NCBI RefSeq assembly: GCF_007993865.1 | Contig: NZ_VIUH01000012.1 | Span: forward strand, 1-52,315 | Direction: 5' to 3' | Length of the DNA: 52,315 nt | From: Pseudomonas sp. SJZ079 | GTDB lineage: Bacteria > Pseudomonadota > Gammaproteobacteria > Pseudomonadales > Pseudomonadaceae | In this document: positions 10,378 through 25,221 of the stretch, piece by piece | Layout: each line of letters starts with the position of its first letter | Position numbering within the stretch: position 1 is the first letter of the stretch | Notes under the pieces: generated by a model | What the model saw: the letters and a program-made list of their open reading frames with translations, nothing else | Told to the model about the DNA's origin: nothing | The model's database searches: none | Program-made: the position numbers and the translations under genes

Positions 10378-11028
10378 ATGACGACCAATACAGTGAGTCT
10401 GCCGCGCCCCCACGACCTGCTCTGGGGCTTGCATGCGCAGCACCTAGAGCAGGCTGCGCCGGCCTGGGCGCGCGCCGCGTTGGCAGGTTATGCGCCGGTG
10501 GTGGTACGTCGCGCCCCGGCCGAGCCGGGCTGGGTTGCGGTGGGCATCCGCGGTCAGGCCCGTGAACAGCGCTTCGCCACCTGGATGCGCCTGGCCGATA
10601 TCCGTCGTCGGGTCAGCCCCGAGGCCATTGTCCGTGTCGGCCGTTGGCGCGCCCATGCCCAGCCGCAGTGGCCAGCCTTGCGCGCCCTGGCGCAGGTCGC
10701 GCCGCGTCTGGCTGAGTGCGGCCTGGCCTGGGGCGTGACCGGCAGCCTGGGCTTCGAGCTGGCCAGCGGTTTGCCGGCGGTGCATCCGGCCAGCGATCTG
10801 GATCTGTTGTTGCGCACCCCGCAGCCGGTGTCGCGGGCCTGGGCCCAGACCTTGTGCGAGCAGCTCGATGGCGCGCCGGGGCGGGTCGATATGCAACTGC
10901 AAACGCCCGTCGGGGCCCTGGCCTTGCGTGAGTGGGCGAGGGGTGAGTCACGGGTGTTGCTCAAGACCGGTGGCGGGCCGCTGCTGGTCGGCGACCCTTG
11001 GGCGGCTGTCGAGCGGTCGGTGGCATGA
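10378..11028 (+). CDS. mdcG: Malonate decarboxylase holo-ACP synthase (phosphoribosyl-dephospho-CoA transferase)
   Basis: A 216-residue nucleotidyltransferase that transfers the prosthetic group made by MdcB onto Ser25 of MdcC. Seen: the family start RPHDLLWG, then a nucleotidyltransferase metal-binding pair in HPASDLDLLLRTP with the later acid in GRVDMQLQTP. CGGAG lies upstream of the ATG at 10378. It overlaps mdcH by 4 nt. Confidence 0.95.
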   Translation: MTTNTVSLPRPHDLLWGLHAQHLEQAAPAWARAALAGYAPVVVRRAPAEPGWVAVGIRGQAREQRFATWMRLADIRRRVSPEAIVRVGRWRAHAQPQWPALRALAQVAPRLAECGLAWGVTGSLGFELASGLPAVHPASDLDLLLRTPQPVSRAWAQTLCEQLDGAPGRVDMQLQTPVGALALREWARGESRVLLKTGGGPLLVGDPWAAVERSVA

Positions 11029-11960
11029 GCACGCTCTGGGCATTCCCCGGCCAGGGCGCGCAGCAGCCCGGTATGCTGCATGGCCTGCCGGATGCTCCGG
11101 TGGTGCGTGCCTGCCTGGATGAAGCCGGCGCGGTACTGGGCGAACCGGTGCTGGCGCTGGATTCGGCCGCAGCCCTGCGCGATACCCGTGCGGTGCAGCT
11201 GTGCCTGCTGATCGCCGGGGTTGCCTGCGCCCGTCTGTTGCTTCAGCGTGGCCATCGCCCGGATTACGTCGCCGGCCTGTCCATCGGCGCCTATGCGGCG
11301 GCGGTGATCGCCGAAGCCCTGGATTTTGCCGATGCCCTGCGCCTGGTCGCTTTGCGCGGTGAGTTGATGCAACGCGCCTACCCCAGCGGTTATGGCATGA
11401 CCGCGATTCTCGGTCTCGACCTGAGCCGTATCGAACGCCTGCTCGAACAGGTGAACAGTGCACAGACGCCGGTCTACTTGGCCAATATCAACGCCGACAA
11501 TCAACTGGTGATCGCCGGCAGCCATGCCGCCATGGTCCAGGTGGCCGAGCGGGCGCGGGCAATGGGCGCGGGCGCGGCGCGACCACTGGCGATCAGCGTC
11601 CCCTCGCATTGTCCGCTGCTGGACGCGCCGGCCGCGCGTCTGGCCGAGGCCTTCGCCCGGGTCAGCCTGCAACCGCCGAACGTGCGTTATCTCAGCAGCA
11701 GTTCGGCGCGGCTGATTAGCGATACGGGCAAGTTGCGCGACGATCTGGCCTGCAACATGTGTCGCGTCGTCGACTGGCTGGCCACCCTGCGTACCGCCTA
11801 CGAGCGCGGCGTGCGCCTGCACCTCGAATTGCCCCCGGGCACCTTGTTGAGCGGGCTGGCGCGGCGGCAGTTCGAACCGGGAATGGTCATCGCCTTTCAA
11901 GGCTCGCGCCTGGATACACTGGACGCCATGTTGCGCCAGGAGGTGAGTCGCAGCCGATAA
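11025..11960 (+). CDS. mdcH: Malonate decarboxylase epsilon subunit (malonyl-CoA:ACP transacylase)
   Basis: A 311-residue FabD-like acyltransferase that primes the carrier protein with a malonyl group from malonyl-CoA. Motifs: FPGQGAQ at 7-13, nucleophile Ser86 in GLSIGAYAAA, and catalytic His in SVPSHCPLLD. The ATG at 11025 overlaps the mdcG stop (ATGA). A further in-frame start 27 nt upstream has no ribosome site. It is the last enzyme gene of the operon; a 203-nt gap precedes madL. Confidence 0.95.
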   Translation: MSTLWAFPGQGAQQPGMLHGLPDAPVVRACLDEAGAVLGEPVLALDSAAALRDTRAVQLCLLIAGVACARLLLQRGHRPDYVAGLSIGAYAAAVIAEALDFADALRLVALRGELMQRAYPSGYGMTAILGLDLSRIERLLEQVNSAQTPVYLANINADNQLVIAGSHAAMVQVAERARAMGAGAARPLAISVPSHCPLLDAPAARLAEAFARVSLQPPNVRYLSSSSARLISDTGKLRDDLACNMCRVVDWLATLRTAYERGVRLHLELPPGTLLSGLARRQFEPGMVIAFQGSRLDTLDAMLRQEVSRSR

Positions 11961-12163
11961 GCCGTGCCGCTTCGCGAAGGACAAAAACAACAACTTCGAT
12001 CTGGAGAGTGCATTCAAAAGCGTCGTGAGCGCCGGGCAGACAAGGCGAAAAGGGCCGAGAAAGCGGAGTTTACTCAGGTAAATGAGCATTTTGAGGCGGT
12101 TTTCAACGCAGTATGGCCAAGCGCAGCAGCTTTTGGAGCACGCTCACCCAAGAGGACAAAGCA

Positions 12164-12565
12164 ATGATTATCTACGGTGTAGCCTTTCTGGCGTTCTGCA
12201 CCCTGGCAGGCATCTTTATCGGTGAACTGCTGGGCAAACTCATCGGCGTACCCGCCAACGTCGGCGGTGTCGGTATCGCCATGATGCTGTTGATCTTCTT
12301 GGGCAGTTATCTGCACAAGCGCGGGGTGCTCGACGCTACGTCCGAGAAGGGCGTGGCGTTCTGGAGTGCCATCTACATCCCCATCGTGGTCGCCATGGCC
12401 GCCCAGCAGAACGTCTACGGCGCCCTCAGTGGCGGGCCTATGGCGATTATCGCGGGCACCCTGGCGGTGGTCGTGGCCTTTGCCCTGGTGCCGGTGCTGA
12501 GTCGTCTCGGGCAAAAAAAGCCTGAAGCGCTCGACACTACTCCCCTGACCAAACTGCCACGGTGA
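12164..12565 (+). CDS. madL: Malonate transporter, MadL subunit
   Basis: A 133-residue inner-membrane protein with about four hydrophobic helices, one half of the two-component MadL/MadM malonate carrier (sodium-dependent in Malonomonas). Its conserved features are the start MIIYGVAFLAFCTLAGIFIG and the loop KLIGVPANVGGVGIAMMLL. The ATG at 12164 follows AGAGGA with a 7-nt spacer; an in-frame start 51 nt upstream would add a non-hydrophobic tail unusual for the family. madM follows 5 nt after the stop. Confidence 0.93.
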   Translation: MIIYGVAFLAFCTLAGIFIGELLGKLIGVPANVGGVGIAMMLLIFLGSYLHKRGVLDATSEKGVAFWSAIYIPIVVAMAAQQNVYGALSGGPMAIIAGTLAVVVAFALVPVLSRLGQKKPEALDTTPLTKLPR

Positions 12566-12570
12566 TCGCC

Positions 12571-13335
12571 ATGTACGAATCCTTGATGAAAGTCTTCACC
12601 AGCTACAGCCTGATCAGCGGCTTCGCCATCGTCGGCCTGACCATGTGGGTGTCCTACTGGATCTCCGATACCTTCACCAAAGGCCGTCTGCACGGTTCGG
12701 CGATTGCCATCCTGCTCGGACTGCTGCTGTCCTATATCGGCGGCGCCTACACCGGCGGGACTAAGGGCCTGGTGGATATCCCGCTGTTTGCCGGTATCGG
12801 TCTGCTCGGTGGCTCCATGCTGCGCGACTTCGCCATTGTCGCCACCGGGTTTGGCGTGAGCGTCGACGAGCTGAAACGCGCAGGCTTTGCCGGGGTGCTG
12901 GCGCTTTTCGTCGGTGTGGGCACCTCATTTGTTGCCGGGGTCGGCGTGGCCATGGCCTTCGGTTACACCGACGCGGTCAGCCTGACCACCATAGGCACCG
13001 GCGCGGTGACCTATATCGTCGGCCCGGTGACCGGTGCGGCGATTGGCGCCAGTTCGGAAGTGATGGCGTTGTCGATTGCCGCCGGCCTGGTCAAGGCCAT
13101 CCTGGTGATGATCGCGACGCCCTTCGTTGCGCCCTATATCGGCTTGAACAATCCGCGCAGTGCGGTGATCTTCGGCGGCCTGATCGGCACCTCCAGCGGC
13201 GTCGCTGGCGGCCTGGCGGCGACCGATCCGAAACTGGTCCCCTACGGTTGCCTGACCGCGGCGTTCTACACCGCGCTGGGCTGTCTGCTCGGGCCGTCGC
13301 TGCTGTTCTTCATCATGCGTGGCTTGATGGGTTGA
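12571..13335 (+). CDS. madM: Malonate transporter, MadM subunit
   Basis: A 254-residue inner-membrane protein with some seven to eight hydrophobic segments, the larger subunit of the MadLM malonate carrier. The start MYESLMKVFTSYSLISGFAIVG and the segment GTGAVTYIVGPVTGAAIGA are family hallmarks. The ATG at 12571 is chosen; a GTG 9 nt upstream inside the madL stop region is an alternative. It ends the operon and converges on mdcR. Confidence 0.93.
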   Translation: MYESLMKVFTSYSLISGFAIVGLTMWVSYWISDTFTKGRLHGSAIAILLGLLLSYIGGAYTGGTKGLVDIPLFAGIGLLGGSMLRDFAIVATGFGVSVDELKRAGFAGVLALFVGVGTSFVAGVGVAMAFGYTDAVSLTTIGTGAVTYIVGPVTGAAIGASSEVMALSIAAGLVKAILVMIATPFVAPYIGLNNPRSAVIFGGLIGTSSGVAGGLAATDPKLVPYGCLTAAFYTALGCLLGPSLLFFIMRGLMG

Positions 13336-13379
13336 CTACCGGTTAGCCGCGCAGCTTTTGCCTTGCGGGTGAGGATCAT

Positions 13380-13447
13380 GCTGGGTTAGGGCGCGCTTAA
13401 ACCGAGGGCTGGATCGAGCGCTTGCGTACGCCTAACCCAGCCTCGGT
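13380..13447. terminator. Inverted repeats between convergent madM and mdcR
   Basis: An 11-bp inverted repeat, GCTGGGTTAGG (13380-13390) with CCTAACCCAGC (13431-13441), overlaps a second pair, ACCGAGGGCTGG (13401-13412) with CCAGCCTCGGT (13438-13447 area). The two pairs are mutually exclusive folds. The first resembles a common Pseudomonas intergenic palindrome. A terminator role is likely from position, but no clear U-tract follows. Confidence 0.5.
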
Positions 13448-13461
13448 TCGGCGCCGACCAT

Positions 13462-14379
13462 TTACCCTTCGTGCTTCAGGCTGTACATGCGGCATTCGGC
13501 CAACAACGCGAGCAGGTTGGGGTCGCGCTCCTTGGCTTTCAGAAACACCACGCCGATATGCTGCTGCAGGTGGTATTTGGCCTGCAGTGGAATCAGCTTC
13601 ACGCGGTTCTCATACACCGCGGCGATGCGCCCCGGCAGCAGGGCGTAGCCGACGCCCGAGCTGACCATGCTGAGCAGGGTAAAGATGTCGTTCACCTGCA
13701 TCGCCACTTTCGGCTCGAAGCCCGCCTGCTGGAACACCCGCGCACCGTCCTGGTGGGTGGCGAAGCCCTGGCTGAGGGTAATGAAGGTGGCCTCGCGCAG
13801 GTCGGCCAAGTCCACCTCGGCTTGTTGGGCAAAGGGCGAATCCACCGGCACGGCGAGGAAGATGTCGTCGGCGAACAACGGCAACTGCTCGCAATCCGGG
13901 TCGCTGACACTGTCGTTGAGCGCCACCAGGATGGCGTCCAGTTCCATGTTCTTCAGCTTGTACAGCAGGTCGATGTTGGAGCCGAGGATCAGGTCGATGT
14001 TCAACTCACTGCGCCGCAATTTGAGACCCATGATCAACTGCGGCACGGTCTTCACCGTCAACGAATAGAGCGAGCCGAGCTTGAAGCGCTCGGCGGAGTA
14101 ACCCGCCGCTTCACGGGTCAGGCGCACGCTGTCGAGCACGTTCTTAACCAGCTTCTGCGCCTGCTCTTCCAACACATAGGCGCTTTCCTGCGGAATCAGG
14201 TTACGTCCCTCGTGCTTGAACAGCGGGCAGCGCAGCGCGTTTTCCAGCGAATGGATGGCACGGTGCACGCTGACGGTGCTGGTCTCCAGCTCTGTCGCCG
14301 CGCGGGCCAGGTTGCCGCTGCGCATAAAGGCCAGAAAGATCTCCAGCTTCTTCAGGGTGAACTCTTCGTCGATCAGCAT
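13462..14379 (-). CDS. mdcR: LysR-type regulator of malonate utilisation
   Basis: A 305-residue LysR-family regulator with an N-terminal winged helix-turn-helix (about residues 7-65, LKKLEIFLAFMRSGNLARAA) and a periplasmic-binding-protein-like effector domain. The start MLIDEEFTLKKLEIF is the family start; 18 more in-frame residues upstream look non-coding. In Klebsiella and Acinetobacter MdcR activates the mdc operon with malonate. It is convergent to madM here, so it must act in trans on the promoter 8 kb away in front of mdcA, where an ATTA-N9-TAAT site is seen. Confidence 0.93.
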   Translation of the reverse strand: MLIDEEFTLKKLEIFLAFMRSGNLARAATELETSTVSVHRAIHSLENALRCPLFKHEGRNLIPQESAYVLEEQAQKLVKNVLDSVRLTREAAGYSAERFKLGSLYSLTVKTVPQLIMGLKLRRSELNIDLILGSNIDLLYKLKNMELDAILVALNDSVSDPDCEQLPLFADDIFLAVPVDSPFAQQAEVDLADLREATFITLSQGFATHQDGARVFQQAGFEPKVAMQVNDIFTLLSMVSSGVGYALLPGRIAAVYENRVKLIPLQAKYHLQQHIGVVFLKAKERDPNLLALLAECRMYSLKHEG

Positions 14380-14474
14380 GGGGCATTTGGCCGGAAAAAT
14401 ACGAAGCTCGATTGTGCCGCATCGGCGCCGCACAATCGCTCAGGCTTTAGTGGCATGAGGCGATGACGCGGCGT

Positions 14475-14786
14475 TCAACCACAGGTAATGCGATCGATGA
14501 CCTCGGCCTCGTCGGTGTCGATGTTCAGGCGCCGTGAGTTGTAGTCCAGGGTCATGGCATCGCTGGGTGATAGTACGCGAGCGCTCCGCGCCCCGGCCTG
14601 CTGGCGGATCTGCTTGACCAGCTCGGGCGTGGCGGTCTGGCCGAGGTAGCCTTGCACGGCCTCGGCGTTGCATTTGCCGCTCGGGTTGGCGGGCTTGGCC
14701 GCGGCGGTATCCGGGCTGTCGACCGAGCTGCAACCGGCCAGGATGGCGAGCAGCGCGACACTGCTGGAAATGAGCGGGTAACGCAT
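14475..14786 (-). CDS. I78-family peptidase inhibitor lipoprotein
   Basis: A 103-residue secreted lipoprotein. Signal peptide MRYPLISSSVALLAILAGC ends in the lipobox LAGC (Cys19). The mature part has the I78 signature: CNAEAVQGYLGQTATPELV, then SARVLSPSDAMTLDYNSRRLNI and a C-terminal Cys. Members are small serine-protease inhibitors. Two cysteines of the mature domain may pair. GAGGA before the ATG supports the start. It follows mdcR on the other side of the mdcR promoter region and is probably independent of the mdc genes. Confidence 0.85.
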   Translation of the reverse strand: MRYPLISSSVALLAILAGCSSVDSPDTAAAKPANPSGKCNAEAVQGYLGQTATPELVKQIRQQAGARSARVLSPSDAMTLDYNSRRLNIDTDEAEVIDRITCG

Positions 14787-14910
14787 GGAATTGTCCTCGG
14801 TTCGGCGCGCTTGGGCTGGCAGGCGCGGAGTGATTTTTCTCGTCTATCGGACTGCCGTGCCGGCTGGGCGTTCCGTTTCCAGCCCCGGGATAAGGGGGCG
14901 CGCAAACAGT

Positions 14911-15822
14911 TCAAGCATGTCTGCGGTACGTCAGCAGCACAATACCGCTGACCACTATGGCGCCGCCAATGATCTGCGTCTGGTTGAGCATCTGGCCGAG
15001 GACCAGCCAGCCGAGCAGCAGGGTGGCCACCGGCTCGATATTCATCACCGGCGTGTTGCGCGCCATGTCCAGGCGCGGCATGCAGATGAACAGCAGGGAG
15101 AAACCGGTGCAATACAGCAGGGCCAGCACGCCCAGGGCGATCCAGCCGGAGGCGTTCGCAGGTGGCTGCAAGCCGCCCGGTATGACGTCGACGCTGCCTG
15201 CCGCGAATGTCGCGGTGAACACCACCAGCATGGTCAGCATGCTGCGCAGCGAACCGCGCAGACCAGACAATTTGTGCTCGGTCACCCACAGCGCACTGGC
15301 GAAGGCGCAGGCGGCCGAAAACGCCAGACCGATGCCGAGCAACCAGCCGCTGCCGACCTGGTCATGGCTGCTCAGGCGAGCCGGCACGTCGAGGGCGAAC
15401 AACAGGCCGAAGAGGATCAAGGCCATCAGCAGGGCCGTGCGTCTGCTCGGCGGCGAACCGCCGAGCGCCCAGGTGAGCAGGGCCAGCAGAATCGGGAAGA
15501 TATTCGCCACCAGCAACGCCAGGGCCACAGGTATTCGCGCCACCGCCGAATACAGGCAGAGGCTTTGTACGGTAATCAGCAACCCCAGCAGCAACTGCCA
15601 AGGCCAGGCCCCAGGCACCAGCCGCAGGGGTTGCCGTTGCCACAGGAGCAAGGCCGCGAGCGCCAGCAGGGTCAGCCCGGAGCGGCAGAGTACCGCCAGT
15701 AGCACGCCGGCATTCTGGTCGAAGGCGATACGCGCGGCGATATGGTTGCCGGCGAGGATGCAGGCGATCGCGGCCAGCATCAGTACGGCGATAGGGCGGG
15801 GGAACGGCGTGGGGGCAGGCAT
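14911..15822 (-). CDS. EamA/DMT-family transporter
   Basis: A 303-residue inner-membrane protein with about ten hydrophobic helices in two halves, the pattern of the drug/metabolite transporter superfamily (two EamA domains). The second half shows the usual VFMNIEPVATLLLGWLVLGQ-like segment (seen as PVMNIEPVATLLLGWLVLG). Members export amino acids, nucleosides or drugs; no substrate can be inferred. The gene stands alone between the I78 lipoprotein gene and the divergent lectin-like gene. Confidence 0.88.
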   Translation of the reverse strand: MPAPTPFPRPIAVLMLAAIACILAGNHIAARIAFDQNAGVLLAVLCRSGLTLLALAALLLWQRQPLRLVPGAWPWQLLLGLLITVQSLCLYSAVARIPVALALLVANIFPILLALLTWALGGSPPSRRTALLMALILFGLLFALDVPARLSSHDQVGSGWLLGIGLAFSAACAFASALWVTEHKLSGLRGSLRSMLTMLVVFTATFAAGSVDVIPGGLQPPANASGWIALGVLALLYCTGFSLLFICMPRLDMARNTPVMNIEPVATLLLGWLVLGQMLNQTQIIGGAIVVSGIVLLTYRRHA

Positions 15823-15993
15823 AACGCGCGGGTACTTCCTGGGCAGAATGGACCCTCATCAGGGGCATGGGCCGCCAGCATGGGGCGACGGATGGTGGCG
15901 CGCTTTGTGGGCATCGTCAATTGAGCTCATCTAGGCTTCAGCCTGTTAACCACTTGTCGGTTTGGGGGAGCCGATGGCGCAGGAGACACGCAC

Positions 15994-16653
15994 ATGTACA
16001 GCATGACTCGCACACTCGCCCTGCCGGCGGCCTTGTTGGCCATAGTTTGCAGTTTCGCCAGCCAGGCCGAGCAAGCCGATATGACCTTCTTCGTCACCAG
16101 CCAGGGCATGGGTAAGGGCGCCGACCTGGGCGGCCTCGCCGGTGCCGACCAGCACTGCCAGACACTGGCCGCTGCCGTCGGCGCGGGCCAGCACACCTGG
16201 CGTGCCTACCTCAGCACCACCGCCAGCGACGGGACCCCGGCGGTCAACGCGGGCGTCCGCATCGGCCCCGGCCCTTGGCAAAACGCCAAGGGCGAGGTCA
16301 TCGCCCAGACGGTCGCGCAGTTGCACGGCGACAACCAACTGACCAAGGCCACCGCGCTGGACCAAAACGGCATGCCGGTCAAGGGACGTGGCGACTCGCC
16401 GAATATGCACGACATCCTCACCGGCTCGAAGGCCGATGGCACGGCGTTCGCCGCGGGAACCGATCTTACCTGCAGCAACTGGACCAGCAGTGGCGAAGGC
16501 GCTGCCCAGGTCGGTCACCACGACCGCATGGGCCTGCGCGACGACGCGCCATCGCGCTCGTGGAACTCCTCGCACCCCTCGGCGGGTTGCAGCCAGGAAG
16601 CCCTGGCCAGCACCGGCGGCGCGGGGCTGCTGTACTGCTTCGCGGTGGATTGA
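15994..16653 (+). CDS. Secreted lectin-like protein
   Basis: A 219-residue exported protein. A signal peptide covers about residues 1-26 (cleavage near SQAEQA). The mature part has ADLGGLAGADQHCQTLA, TWRAYLSTTASDG, a central HDILTGS stretch and a C-terminal NSSHPSAGCSQEALAS...GLLYCFAVD. This spacing of Trp and Cys residues is that of bacterial proteins related to the C-type lectin/endostatin fold, often annotated simply as lectin. AGGAGA lies 8 nt before the ATG at 15994. Ligand and role are unknown. Confidence 0.7.
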   Translation: MYSMTRTLALPAALLAIVCSFASQAEQADMTFFVTSQGMGKGADLGGLAGADQHCQTLAAAVGAGQHTWRAYLSTTASDGTPAVNAGVRIGPGPWQNAKGEVIAQTVAQLHGDNQLTKATALDQNGMPVKGRGDSPNMHDILTGSKADGTAFAAGTDLTCSNWTSSGEGAAQVGHHDRMGLRDDAPSRSWNSSHPSAGCSQEALASTGGAGLLYCFAVD

Positions 16654-16791
16654 GCCGGCCTGGGCGAAACCCCGGCTGAGGCCGTCAGTCCACACCACCA
16701 GCGTGCGCGGCCGATCCGAGGTGAACGGCCTCGGTCGCCTCCCAGCAGCCGGCGGTCAGTGGCCGCTGAATGGCAGGGCCGCGGCGGAAAC

Positions 16792-17145
16792 TCAGGCGTC
16801 CAGTATCACCTCGAAGCCGCCGTAGATCAGGCGTTGACCATCGAACGGCATGGGGTTGCGGTCCGGCTGCAGGCGAGGGTCGGCCATGACCTTCTGCATG
16901 CCCACGTCACGCGTCTGCCGGGATGGCCAGGTCACCCAGGAAAACACCACCGTCTCGTCGTCCTTGCGCTTCACCGCCATCGGGAATGAGGTCAGCTTGC
17001 CTTCGGGCACGTCATCGCCCCAGCACTCGACGACGCTCAGCGCACCGTACTCTTTGAACACCGCCGCGGCCGCTTGCGCATGCCGCAGGTAGAGTTCGCG
17101 GTTGGCAGTGGGGACGGCGACGACGAAGCCATCAACATAGGTCAT
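16792..17145 (-). CDS. DUF1428 family protein
   Basis: A 117-residue cytoplasmic protein of DUF1428, a dimeric alpha/beta-barrel family of unknown function. Conserved: the start MTYVDGFVVAVP, ECWGDDVPEGKLTSFPMAVK, and FSWVTWPSRQTRDVGMQKVM. The ATG at 17145 follows AGGAGATCGATC. A longer in-frame reading extends to 17379 but crosses the terminator region of the transporter gene and was not used. Confidence 0.88.
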   Translation of the reverse strand: MTYVDGFVVAVPTANRELYLRHAQAAAAVFKEYGALSVVECWGDDVPEGKLTSFPMAVKRKDDETVVFSWVTWPSRQTRDVGMQKVMADPRLQPDRNPMPFDGQRLIYGGFEVILDA

Positions 17146-17330
17146 GATCGATCTCCTGCTCGGATTGGGGGAGGGCGCAGTCACGTGCGCGGGATCGGTG
17201 CGCCAGCGGGGCCATGCCGATCTACCTAGTAGTCGACCCACCCGGCAGCAGATCGACACGCCCACCGGCCCGCGAGGTCCGTGCCGACCAGTGGTAGTTT
17301 CCGCGTCGCCGACGCTCACCCCCAAAACAA

Positions 17331-17357
17331 AAAGCCCCGGACCAGGTCCGGGGCTTT
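17331..17357 (-). terminator. Rho-independent terminator of the AtoE-like transporter gene
   Basis: A GC-rich stem, AAAGCCCCGGAC with GTCCGGGGCTTT around CAG, lies about 30 nt past the transporter stop. On the minus strand it is followed by TTGTTTTGGG, a usable U-rich tract. Confidence 0.85.
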
Positions 17358-17388
17358 GCTTGGCTGAGGCCGCAAACACGACCCGGGG

Positions 17389-18732
17389 TCAGGCCAGCAG
17401 GTAGAAGGCGCCCGAGATCACCACGCCGGAATACAGCAGGGTGATCAGGCAGTAGCCCATGATGTCCCGCGCGCCCAGGCCGACGATGCCGAGCAGGGGC
17501 AGCGCCCAGAAGGGTTGGATCATGTTGGTCCAGGCATCGCCCCAGGCAATGGCCATGGCCGTCACCGCTGGCGAGACGCCCAGCGCCTGGGCGGCGGGCA
17601 GCATGATGGGGCCTTGTACGGCCCATTGGCCGCCACCGGAAGGCACGAAGACGTTGACCACGCCGGCGCTGAGGAAAGCCAGCACCGGCAGGGTGTCGGC
17701 CGACGCCCAGGCAATGAATTGCTCGGTGATCTGCCGGCCAAGCGAAACCCCATCGGCGTTGACGCCCATCATCATGCCCATGATGCCGGCGTAGAAGGGG
17801 AACAGCAGCACGATCCCGCCGATCCCGCGCACGCTGGTTTCCACGGAGCGCATGTAGCGCTCGGGCGTGCCATGCAGCAGCAGGCCGCAGAACAGGAACA
17901 TGGCGATGACCACATCCAGACCCAGGACAAAGCCTTTGCTGCTGAAGTGGCTGAACAGGTACACGCCCGCGATCGCCACCAGGGCAAGGCCGAGGATACG
18001 GCTGTCATCCAGGCGTTGGGCGGGGGTGGTGCGTTGCGGCAGCTCCGCGTCGGTCTCGACCAGGCGAGCCGGATCGGCCACCTTGGCATTGCTGCGCGGG
18101 TGCATGGCCCAGTTGAGCAGCGGCAAGCCGATCACCAGCAAGCCGATGATCACCAGATTCAGCGGCGTGAGCAGGGTTTGCGCGACACCCACGGGCTCCG
18201 TCAGGACCCCGGCCGTGATGCGCGCCAGGTCGGGGCCACCGGTTGCCATCGACAATGGAATCGAACCCGATAGGCCGCCGTGCCAGATGAGAAAACCGGA
18301 GTACGCCGAGGCCACCAGCAGCGGGTAGTCCACCCCCGCGACCTTGCGCGCCAGGGCGCGGGCAAACACCGCACCGATCACCAGGCCGAAACCCCAGTTG
18401 ATCCAGCAGCCCACCAGTGCGACCAGGGTCACCAACACCACGGCCTGCCCCGGCGTGCGCGCCAGGCCAGCCAGGCGATCCAGCTGGCGGTTGACGATGG
18501 GGGCGCTGGCCAGCGCATGGCCGGTCACGAAGATCAGGCTCATCTGCATGGCGAAGGCCAGCAGTGACCAGAAGCCGCTGCTCCAGTGTTGCACCATGGC
18601 CGGCAAGGCTTGTTGGGTGGAGAGCATCCCCGCCACCAGCACAATCAGGGTCAAGATGGCGGAAAACACGAAGGGCGAGGGGAGGTAGCGTTGCACCAGG
18701 GCCACGCTGAGGCCTATCACTTTATTGAACAT
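17389..18732 (-). CDS. atoE: AtoE-family short-chain fatty acid transporter
   Basis: A 447-residue inner-membrane protein with about ten to twelve hydrophobic helices. Family markers: the start MFNKVIGLSVALVQRYLPSP, TGHALASAP, WINWGFGLVIGAVFARALA, the motif SGFLIWHGGLSGSIPL, and NVFVPSGGGQWAVQGPIM. AtoE in E. coli takes up short-chain fatty acids with the acetoacetate degradation genes. No ato enzymes are next to it here, so its substrate is inferred from family only. GGAG precedes the ATG, and a terminator follows the gene. Confidence 0.88.
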   Translation of the reverse strand: MFNKVIGLSVALVQRYLPSPFVFSAILTLIVLVAGMLSTQQALPAMVQHWSSGFWSLLAFAMQMSLIFVTGHALASAPIVNRQLDRLAGLARTPGQAVVLVTLVALVGCWINWGFGLVIGAVFARALARKVAGVDYPLLVASAYSGFLIWHGGLSGSIPLSMATGGPDLARITAGVLTEPVGVAQTLLTPLNLVIIGLLVIGLPLLNWAMHPRSNAKVADPARLVETDAELPQRTTPAQRLDDSRILGLALVAIAGVYLFSHFSSKGFVLGLDVVIAMFLFCGLLLHGTPERYMRSVETSVRGIGGIVLLFPFYAGIMGMMMGVNADGVSLGRQITEQFIAWASADTLPVLAFLSAGVVNVFVPSGGGQWAVQGPIMLPAAQALGVSPAVTAMAIAWGDAWTNMIQPFWALPLLGIVGLGARDIMGYCLITLLYSGVVISGAFYLLA

Positions 18733-19402
18733 CGATAACTCCGGTTATTGTTATGGGCCTTGTGGGCATGACGCGTTCGACGCAGCGCGCATCCGAACGC
18801 TGACGATTAGTTATTCCCAGGAGGTATGTGCTGCGCAGTACAAGCGGCCAGGGTCATGCTGGGCAACCACAGCACCGGAGTGTCGCGCGGGCAAGTTGAT
18901 ACTTTTAGTTTGTTTTCTTGCGATATTAATTTGCAAAGCAAATAAGTTGGTGTTTGTTGCCCGTACATAACAGATGGGTCTGCGTCTGGCCATTTGACTA
19001 AGGTCTAACCTCAAATCGTCCGTGCCATCGCTATTCAGCCATGGGTAAGGGGAGGTGCCTCATCTTTCTCCTTCCAGCCTTCCGCTTGCGTCCTGCGACG
19101 AATCAACTCGCTCTCGGGCCAGTCCGCGCCGGGTGGCCTGCAGTCCAGCATTGAGTGGGGTATCTGGTCATGCTCTATGCCTCGGTCGAACGGGCAGCTG
19201 GCGTGGCCTATCAGAAATATCCAACGGAGTCGGCTGGGTGCGACGCGTGCGCGGTGGTCTGCTCGAGTAGCCGAATCTGGTGCGATTTAACCCAGCAAGG
19301 CTGCTGCGCTTGCCGGCCAACCACCACCACATTTCACGCCATCCACGAAGCCCCTCTACTTAGCGACAGCACACAAGCGGGGCTACCCGAACAGGCTCAG
19401 GG
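18733..19402. other. Gene-free stretch between atoE and lhr
   Basis: No ORF with convincing codon use was found. The part at about 18890-18970 is AT-richer than its surroundings and may hold the atoE promoter. AGGAGGT directly abuts an ATG near 18827, but the spacing is too short and the 39-codon ORF has no recognisable features. Confidence 0.5.
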
Positions 19403-24037
<4,635 letters not shown>

Positions 24038-24288
24038 GCTAGCCTGCAGTCGCTAAATAAAGGCTCAGGGCGCAGTGGCGGATGGTCGGCCAGCCGCCAC
24101 TACCGCGCCGTAGGCTGGCGTAGAGCGCAGCGAAACCCAGCAAACACCGCCCAGCCGGATTGGCCGTCTGACCGGCTAATGCGTCATTCCAGCCCGCCGT
24201 CCGTTGCAATCAATCGCCGCCGCGCTTGCCTCACCCCACCCCAAGTTACATACACTCTGCCTTTCTCTTTTTCAGGCAAGGCCCTCCC

Positions 24289-25217
<929 letters not shown>

Positions 25218-25221
<4 letters not shown>

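Noticed and set aside
10554..12089. 511-codon frame on the minus strand over mdcG/mdcH
   Set aside because: Antisense shadow; the plus strand has full-length MdcG and MdcH with catalytic motifs.
13471..14466. 331-codon plus-strand frame opposite mdcR
   Set aside because: Antisense to a clear LysR regulator; His/Gln-rich product without domains.
18827..18946. Short ORF after AGGAGGT in the atoE-lhr gap
   Set aside because: The ribosome site touches the ATG, far too close, and the 39-codon product is featureless.
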